NCBI GenBank assembly: GCA_027487385.1 | Contig: JAIYDS010000066.1 | Coordinates: 1-36,858 of the forward strand | Reading direction: 5' to 3' | Origin: Acetobacteraceae bacterium | GTDB taxonomy: Bacteria; Pseudomonadota; Alphaproteobacteria; Acetobacterales; Acetobacteraceae | Length of the DNA: 36,858 nt | Shown: positions 32,580-36,858 of the stretch, in pieces | Layout: every line of letters starts with the position of its first letter | Position numbering within the stretch: position 1 is the first letter of the stretch | Made by a program: the position numbers and the translations under genes | Notes under the pieces: model-generated | What the model was told of the DNA's origin: nothing | The model's database searches: none | The model's input: only the letters and a program-made list of their open reading frames with translations

Positions 32580-34223
32580 ATGTCATCCAACTCCTTCTCG
32601 CGCCGTGATCTTCTGGCCCTGGCGGGTGCCGCAACCGCCGCCACTCTGCCTTTCTCCTGGTCGGAGATGGAGGCGCATGCCCAAACTGTGGGCGGTGAGC
32701 GGGTGCTCCGCTACGGCATCTCCATGGCCGATATCCCCCAGACCACCGGCCAGCCCGATCGCGGCGCCGGCGCCTATCAGTTCACCGGCCACACCCTCTA
32801 CGACCCCCTCGTGGCGTGGGAGATGGATGTCTCGGACCGGCCCGGGAAGCTGATGCCGGGCCTCGCCACCTCCTGGGAGGCGACGCCGTCGGACCGCACG
32901 AAATGGGTCTTCCGCCTGCGCCCTGGCGTCACCTTCCATGACGGCTCGGCCTTCAACGCCGATGCGGTGATCTGGAATTTCGAGAAGGTGCTGAACCCCC
33001 AGGCGCCGCATTTCGACAACCGCCAGGCCGCCCAGGTCCGCCCGCGCCTGCCCTCCGTCGCCAGCTACCGCAAGGTGGACGACATGACGGTGGAGGTGAC
33101 CACCCGCGCGGTGGACAGCTTCTTCCCCTACCAGATGCTCTGGTTCCTCATCTCCTCGCCGGCGCAGTATGAGCGGCTGGGCCGTTCCTGGGAGCGCTTT
33201 GCCAATGAGCCCTCCGGCACCGGCCCCTTCCGCCTGGCCCGCCTCGTCCCGCGGGAGCGCGCCGAGCTGGTCCGCAACCCGACCTATTGGAACCCGGCCC
33301 GCGCGCCGAAGCTCGATCGCATCATCCTGATCGTGGCGCCCGAGACGGTGACGCGCACCAACGCCATCCTGACCAACCAGGTGGACATCATCGAAAGCCC
33401 CGCGCCGGACCTGCTGCCCCGGCTGCGCCAGGCCGGCGTGCGCATCATCGAGAATGTGACGCCGCACGTCTGGAACTACCACCTGAGCCTCGCCGAGGGT
33501 TCGCCCTGGCGCGATGTCCGCCTGCGCCGCGCCGCCAACCTCGCCATCAACCGCGATGAGGTCGTGGCGCTGCTGGGCGGCCTGGCCAAGCCCGCCGTCG
33601 GCGTGGTGGACCCCTCATCCCCCTGGTTCGGCAACCCGACCTTCCGCATCCGCCATGATCCGGCCGAGGCGCGGCGCCTGCTGGCCGAGGCCGGATTCTC
33701 GCGCCAGAACCCGCTGCGCACGCGCTTCATCGTGCCCTCGGGCGGCTCGGGCCAGATGCTCTCCATGCCGATGAACGAGTATATCCAGTCGGCTTGGCGC
33801 GAGGTCGGCATCCAGGTGGATTTCCAGGTGGTGGAGCTGGAGGTGCTCTACACCGCCTGGCGCCAGGGCGCGCTGGGCGAAATCAGCCGCGCCGGCAACA
33901 TCACCGCGAACAACGTGGCCTATCTGACGAGCGACCCGCTCTACGCCTTCATCCGCTTCTTCCACTCGGACCAGATCGCGCCGCGTGGGGTGAATTACGG
34001 CCATTACCGCGATGCGGAGATGGACCAGATCCTCAACGCCGCGATGAACAGCTTCGACGAGACGGAGCAGAACCGCCTGATGCAGCGCGCGCATGAGAAG
34101 GCGGTGAATGAGGCGCTCTGGGTCTTCGTGGTGCATGACACCAACCCGAAGGCGGCGGGGCGTGCGGTGCGCGGCTATGTGCCGGCGCAGCATTGGTTCC
34201 AGGATCTGACCACGTTGGCTTGA
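32580..34223 (+). CDS. Tat-exported ABC transporter solute-binding protein, family 5 (peptide/nickel type)
   Basis: The 547-residue protein has a twin-arginine signal (SFSRRDLLALAGAA, cleavage near AHAQ). The SBP_bac_5 fold shows GHTLYDPLVAWE, LMPGLATSWEATPSDRTKWVF, LRPGVTFHDGSAFNADAVIWNFE, PSGTGPFRL and RRAANLAINRDEVV. It would bind oligopeptides, glutathione-like or other small solutes in the periplasm for an ABC importer. No permease or ATPase gene follows; the downstream region is a hairpin array and then an opposing gene, so the receptor is either an orphan or works with a transporter elsewhere. Confidence 0.93.
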   Translation: MSSNSFSRRDLLALAGAATAATLPFSWSEMEAHAQTVGGERVLRYGISMADIPQTTGQPDRGAGAYQFTGHTLYDPLVAWEMDVSDRPGKLMPGLATSWEATPSDRTKWVFRLRPGVTFHDGSAFNADAVIWNFEKVLNPQAPHFDNRQAAQVRPRLPSVASYRKVDDMTVEVTTRAVDSFFPYQMLWFLISSPAQYERLGRSWERFANEPSGTGPFRLARLVPRERAELVRNPTYWNPARAPKLDRIILIVAPETVTRTNAILTNQVDIIESPAPDLLPRLRQAGVRIIENVTPHVWNYHLSLAEGSPWRDVRLRRAANLAINRDEVVALLGGLAKPAVGVVDPSSPWFGNPTFRIRHDPAEARRLLAEAGFSRQNPLRTRFIVPSGGSGQMLSMPMNEYIQSAWREVGIQVDFQVVELEVLYTAWRQGALGEISRAGNITANNVAYLTSDPLYAFIRFFHSDQIAPRGVNYGHYRDAEMDQILNAAMNSFDETEQNRLMQRAHEKAVNEALWVFVVHDTNPKAAGRAVRGYVPAQHWFQDLTTLA

Positions 34224-34229
34224 ACGAGG

Positions 34230-34281
34230 ACGAGGGGGCGTTGCCCCCTCGTGCTCCCCCAGCAGGGGACACGTCCCCTGC
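34230..34281. terminator. Two stacked hairpins after the solute-binding protein gene
   Basis: ACGAGGGGGC (34230-34239) pairs with GCCCCCTCGT (34243-34252). GCAGGGGAC (34262-34270) pairs with GTCCCCTGC (34273-34281). The first begins 6 bases after the solute-binding protein stop. Neither has a T-run, so they may protect mRNA ends or act as a Rho-assisted terminator. Confidence 0.65.
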
Positions 34282-34300
34282 ACCCCCATTTGTCGGAGAT

Positions 34301-34350
34301 GCAAGAACCTGAGGTTCTTGCCGGGGTGTTTGAGGGGCAGAGCCCCTCAA
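34301..34350 (-). repeat. Double-hairpin module E overlapping the stop of the 34347-35546 gene
   Basis: GCAAGAACCT (34301-34310) pairs with AGGTTCTTGC (34312-34321). After the linker CGGGGTGT, TTGAGGGGC (34330-34338) pairs with GCCCCTCAA (34342-34350). The TGA stop of the minus-strand gene (34349-34347) lies inside hairpin two. The module matches 11304-11352 in order, linker and loop position, but not in arm sequence. Confidence 0.82.
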
Positions 34351-35546
34351 TTGCTGCTGATCGCAGGCCCCAACCCGGCATTCTTCGCCGCCGGATGCCC
34401 CGGATTCCGGAAGCGCAGCTCCCCTTCCGGCGCGCAATCGCCGAGCGCGAAGAATTCCTGCCGCGTCGTGCAGGTCACCGCCACCACCAGCTTCGCCTCG
34501 GGCTCGGTCAGGAAGCGGCGGATCACGCCTTCCAGCTCCAGCGTGTCCCGCAGCGCGTGCCATTCGGCGGCTTCGAGATCGTCGAGGAAGACCGCGACAA
34601 TCCCCGGCCGTGTGCCGGAGAAGCGCGCGGTGGCACCCGCCACGCGCCGCTTGACCGCCAGCGAGATTTCATTCTCCCGCCCCGCGCGGGCGGCCATCAC
34701 CAGCACGGAGCCGCTGGAGGGGTCGGCCGTCACGGCCAGATGCGCTTCCACGCCGAACACCTCGCGCAGGCGGGCGGGGAGGGCGCGGTTCGGGTCGCTC
34801 GCCGCCTGGGCGCCGGCGAGGATGAGGGGGTCGAGCTTCAGCACCGCATCGGCGCTGGAATCCTGGCGCTTCTCGGCCGCCAGCATGGTGGTGATGCGGC
34901 TGTGCAGCTCCGAGAGCTGCGTCTGGTCGGTCACGCCCTCGGGCAGGGTCATCTTCAGGATGTAGCGGCCGGGATGGGCGGCGAGCCAGGTCTGCAGTTC
35001 GGGATTCACGCGGTCCACCAGCTGCGCCCAATCGCCCTTGTGCAGCGGGCGGCCTTCCTCGGCCGAGACGGTTTCGCAGACCACCTCCGCCACGGCGCCA
35101 TCGCGGGTGATCAGCAGGTCATGCGCCGTGCCGTGCAGCAGCCCGTCGAAGCGCACCTCGAAGCCGCGGGCGCGCAGCAGGGCGGCGGTGCGGACCAGGT
35201 GGAAGAGGGGCACCAGGGTGGCATGGCCGGTCAGGCCCTCGCCCACCAGGGCGCGCAGCCGGGCGCGGGGGCCTTCGGGCAGGGACTTCGCAAGCTCCGC
35301 GGCCTCGCGCGCGAAGGCCAGCACGCGGCGCTCGGCGCGGCCCGCCTTGGCCAGAAGCTCGGGCTTGGAGAGGCGGGCGAGGATGAGTTCCAGCGCATGG
35401 CGCTGCTGCATGGCCCGGCCCGAGAGCGAGCCCGGCTGCACCCGGGCGCCCAGATCGGCCAGACGTTTGCGCCAGACCACGCCGCCCGCCAGGGCAACAA
35501 AGGCCTTCAACGCCGTCGGGTCGGATTTCGGGTCCGGATGGGGCAT
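34347..35546 (-). CDS. Conserved-looking protein of unknown function
   Basis: The 399-residue product is soluble, with an Arg/Leu-rich helical first third (1-135). A mixed alpha/beta centre contains RFDGLLHGTAHDLLITRDGAVAEVVCETVSAEE (about 131-163, region only), where an Asp followed by an E-x-x-C-E strand resembles the core of PD-(D/E)XK-type folds without the Lys. A C-terminal half has VFLDDLEAAEWHAL and VVAVTCTTRQEFFALG. I do not recognise the family. The ATG at 35546 is preferred; a TTG at 35621, 6 bases past the aroC stop, is possible. A TTGACA sequence lies between the two. Confidence 0.75.
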   Translation of the reverse strand: MPHPDPKSDPTALKAFVALAGGVVWRKRLADLGARVQPGSLSGRAMQQRHALELILARLSKPELLAKAGRAERRVLAFAREAAELAKSLPEGPRARLRALVGEGLTGHATLVPLFHLVRTAALLRARGFEVRFDGLLHGTAHDLLITRDGAVAEVVCETVSAEEGRPLHKGDWAQLVDRVNPELQTWLAAHPGRYILKMTLPEGVTDQTQLSELHSRITTMLAAEKRQDSSADAVLKLDPLILAGAQAASDPNRALPARLREVFGVEAHLAVTADPSSGSVLVMAARAGRENEISLAVKRRVAGATARFSGTRPGIVAVFLDDLEAAEWHALRDTLELEGVIRRFLTEPEAKLVVAVTCTTRQEFFALGDCAPEGELRFRNPGHPAAKNAGLGPAISSN

Positions 35547-35627
35547 GGGATCTCGATGTGATGCAGGCGCGGCCAAACCATGCCGCAATGTCAATTTAAC
35601 CGTTTCATTGCTCTCCCTCAACGGGGA

Positions 35628-36734
35628 TTATCCGCGGGGCAGCCGTCCGATGGCGGGGGTCTCCGGGTTTTGTGCCCGATGGCGCAGCAGGTGATCGGCC
35701 AGCACGCAGGCCAGCATCGCCTCGCCGACCGGAACGGCGCGGATGCCCACGCAGGGATCATGCCGGCCCTTGGTGAGGAGATCGGTGTTGCGGCCATCCG
35801 CCGTCACCGCCTGGCGCGGCGTGAGGATGGAGGAGGTGGGCTTCACCGCGAAGCGCGCCACGATGGGCTGGCCGGTGGAAATGCCCCCCAGCATCCCGCC
35901 CGCGTGATTCGCCAGGAATTCCACGGAGCCGTCCTGGCGCATCCGCATCTCATCGGCATTCTCCTCGCCGGAGAGTTCCGCCGCGGCGAAGCCATCGCCG
36001 ATCTCCACACCCTTGACCGCATTGATGGACATCAGCGCGGCGGCGATCTCGGCATCCAGCTTGCCATAGATCGGCGCACCCAGGCCCACCGGCACGCCCT
36101 CGGCCTGCACCTCGATCACGGCGCCGATGGAGGAGCCCGCCTTGCGCACGCCGGCCAGCAGCGCCTCCCAGCGCGTGGCCGCGGCGGCATCGGGGCACCA
36201 GAACTCGTTCTGCTCGGTCTGCGCCCAGTCCCAGGCGGCGCGGTCCACGCGGTCCCGGCCGATCTGCGTGAGCGCGCCGCGAATCACCACGCCCTCGCCC
36301 AGCACGCGGCGGGCGATGGCGCCGGCGGCGACGCGCATCGCCGTCTCCCGCGCCGAGGCCCGGCCGCCGCCGCGATAGTCGCGAATGCCGTATTTCCACG
36401 CATAGGCAATGTCGGCATGGCCGGGGCGGAAGCTCTGCGCGATCTCGCCGTAATCCTTGCTGCGCTGGTCCTGGTTCTCGATCATCAGCGCGATGGGGGT
36501 GCCCGTGGTGCGGCCTTCAAACACGCCCGAGAGGATGCGGACCTGGTCCGGCTCCTGCCGCTGGGTCACGTATTTGCCGGAACCCGGGCGGCGCTTGTCC
36601 AGGAAGGGCTGGATCCAGGCCTCGTCCAGCGGCAGGCCGGGCGGGCAGCCATCCACCACGCAGCCGATGGCCGGCCCATGGGACTCGCCCCAGGTGGTGA
36701 CGCGGAAGAGATGGCCGAAGGTGTTGTGCGACAT
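35628..36734 (-). CDS. aroC: Chorismate synthase
   Basis: The 368-residue protein is a full chorismate synthase. It has [17 protein letters not shown] (4-20), [34 protein letters not shown]-type FMN/substrate segments, [29 protein letters not shown] (region only, containing the signature Arg and His residues) and GGISTGQPI with KPTSSI. It converts EPSP to chorismate with reduced FMN, the last shikimate-pathway step. The uncharacterised gene follows on the same strand. A 56-bp tandem repeat begins 16 bases before its start codon. Confidence 0.98.
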   Translation of the reverse strand: MSHNTFGHLFRVTTWGESHGPAIGCVVDGCPPGLPLDEAWIQPFLDKRRPGSGKYVTQRQEPDQVRILSGVFEGRTTGTPIALMIENQDQRSKDYGEIAQSFRPGHADIAYAWKYGIRDYRGGGRASARETAMRVAAGAIARRVLGEGVVIRGALTQIGRDRVDRAAWDWAQTEQNEFWCPDAAAATRWEALLAGVRKAGSSIGAVIEVQAEGVPVGLGAPIYGKLDAEIAAALMSINAVKGVEIGDGFAAAELSGEENADEMRMRQDGSVEFLANHAGGMLGGISTGQPIVARFAVKPTSSILTPRQAVTADGRNTDLLTKGRHDPCVGIRAVPVGEAMLACVLADHLLRHRAQNPETPAIGRLPRG

Positions 36735-36750
36735 GGTGGAAGGCGAGTTA

Positions 36751-36858
36751 GCCCAGATCGCCGGAGGGCGGAATCGCCTGGAGGCGTGAATCTGTGCGGG
36801 GCAAGCGCCCAGATCGCCGGAGGGCGGAATCGCCTGGAGGCGTGAATCTGTGCGGGGC
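36751..36858. repeat. 56-bp tandem repeat at the window edge, upstream of aroC
   Basis: A 56-base unit (36751-36806) is followed without gap by an identical copy that runs to the last base of the window (36807-36858, 52 bases). The unit contains two small dyads (GCC-GGA-GGGC and GCCT-GG-AGGC) and no gene. The array may continue beyond the window. It sits in the aroC upstream region, close to the start codon. Confidence 0.93.

Noticed and set aside
35588-35605. TTGACA upstream of the 34347-35546 gene as a promoter
   Set aside because: The -35-like hexamer has no acceptable -10 box at 16 to 18 bases, so a promoter is not supported.
36751-36858. Possible CRISPR array
   Set aside because: The two 56-bp units are contiguous with no spacer, so they form a plain tandem repeat.

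Overview
The window is GC-rich, densely coded bacterial chromosome with almost no intergenic space. Gene content points to an alphaproteobacterium of the Acetobacteraceae (Roseomonas-like). The signs are hopanoid-tailoring genes hpnI and hpnK, an orphan Bug-type tricarboxylate receptor, a D-tartrate dehydratase close to the Bradyrhizobium enzyme, and housekeeping genes (dnaE, uvrC, pgsA, moaD/moaE, folB, aroC) of alphaproteobacterial type. The family-level placement is inference from gene content. I see no rRNA, tRNA, transposase, phage gene or CRISPR array.

Layout. 1-3489 (minus): the N-terminal part of an exported alkaline phosphatase-like protein, a YnfA-type small membrane protein, a DegT-family sugar aminotransferase and an NDP-sugar epimerase (a deoxysugar pair). 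3554-4925 (minus): a potassium-channel-like protein with a repeated C-terminal tail, and a RidA protein. 4973-7472 (plus): a UPF0114 membrane protein, a LysR regulator and an SbtA-family transporter, with a strong LysR-type operator between the last two. 7578-14072 (minus): dnaE, a membrane glycosyltransferase and succinate-semialdehyde dehydrogenase. 14147-18702: D-tartrate dehydratase (minus) diverging from a LysR regulator, a cupin protein, a Bug receptor and a MOSC protein (plus), a likely organic-acid utilisation cluster. 18706-23936 (minus): a polytopic membrane protein with no proper stop codon, moaE, moaD, a lipoprotein, pgsA and uvrC. 24242-27603 (minus): folB, a pteridine reductase-like SDR, hpnK and hpnI. 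27650-31711: mlaA, an AraC regulator, a small secreted protein, a polytopic membrane protein and a cytochrome b561. 31715-36734: a candidate permuted papain-fold cysteine hydrolase with a Cys/His tail, a Tat-exported family 5 solute-binding protein, an uncharacterised protein and aroC. The window ends inside a 56-bp tandem repeat upstream of aroC.

The most unusual material is (i) two or three related double-hairpin modules just after the stop codons of minus-strand genes, whose arms differ by compensating changes; (ii) a second dispersed GC-rich palindrome, mostly at convergent gene ends; (iii) the membrane-protein reading frame that runs about 1.1 kb antisense through its convergent neighbours; and (iv) the Cys/His-tailed hydrolase candidate at 31715-32377.
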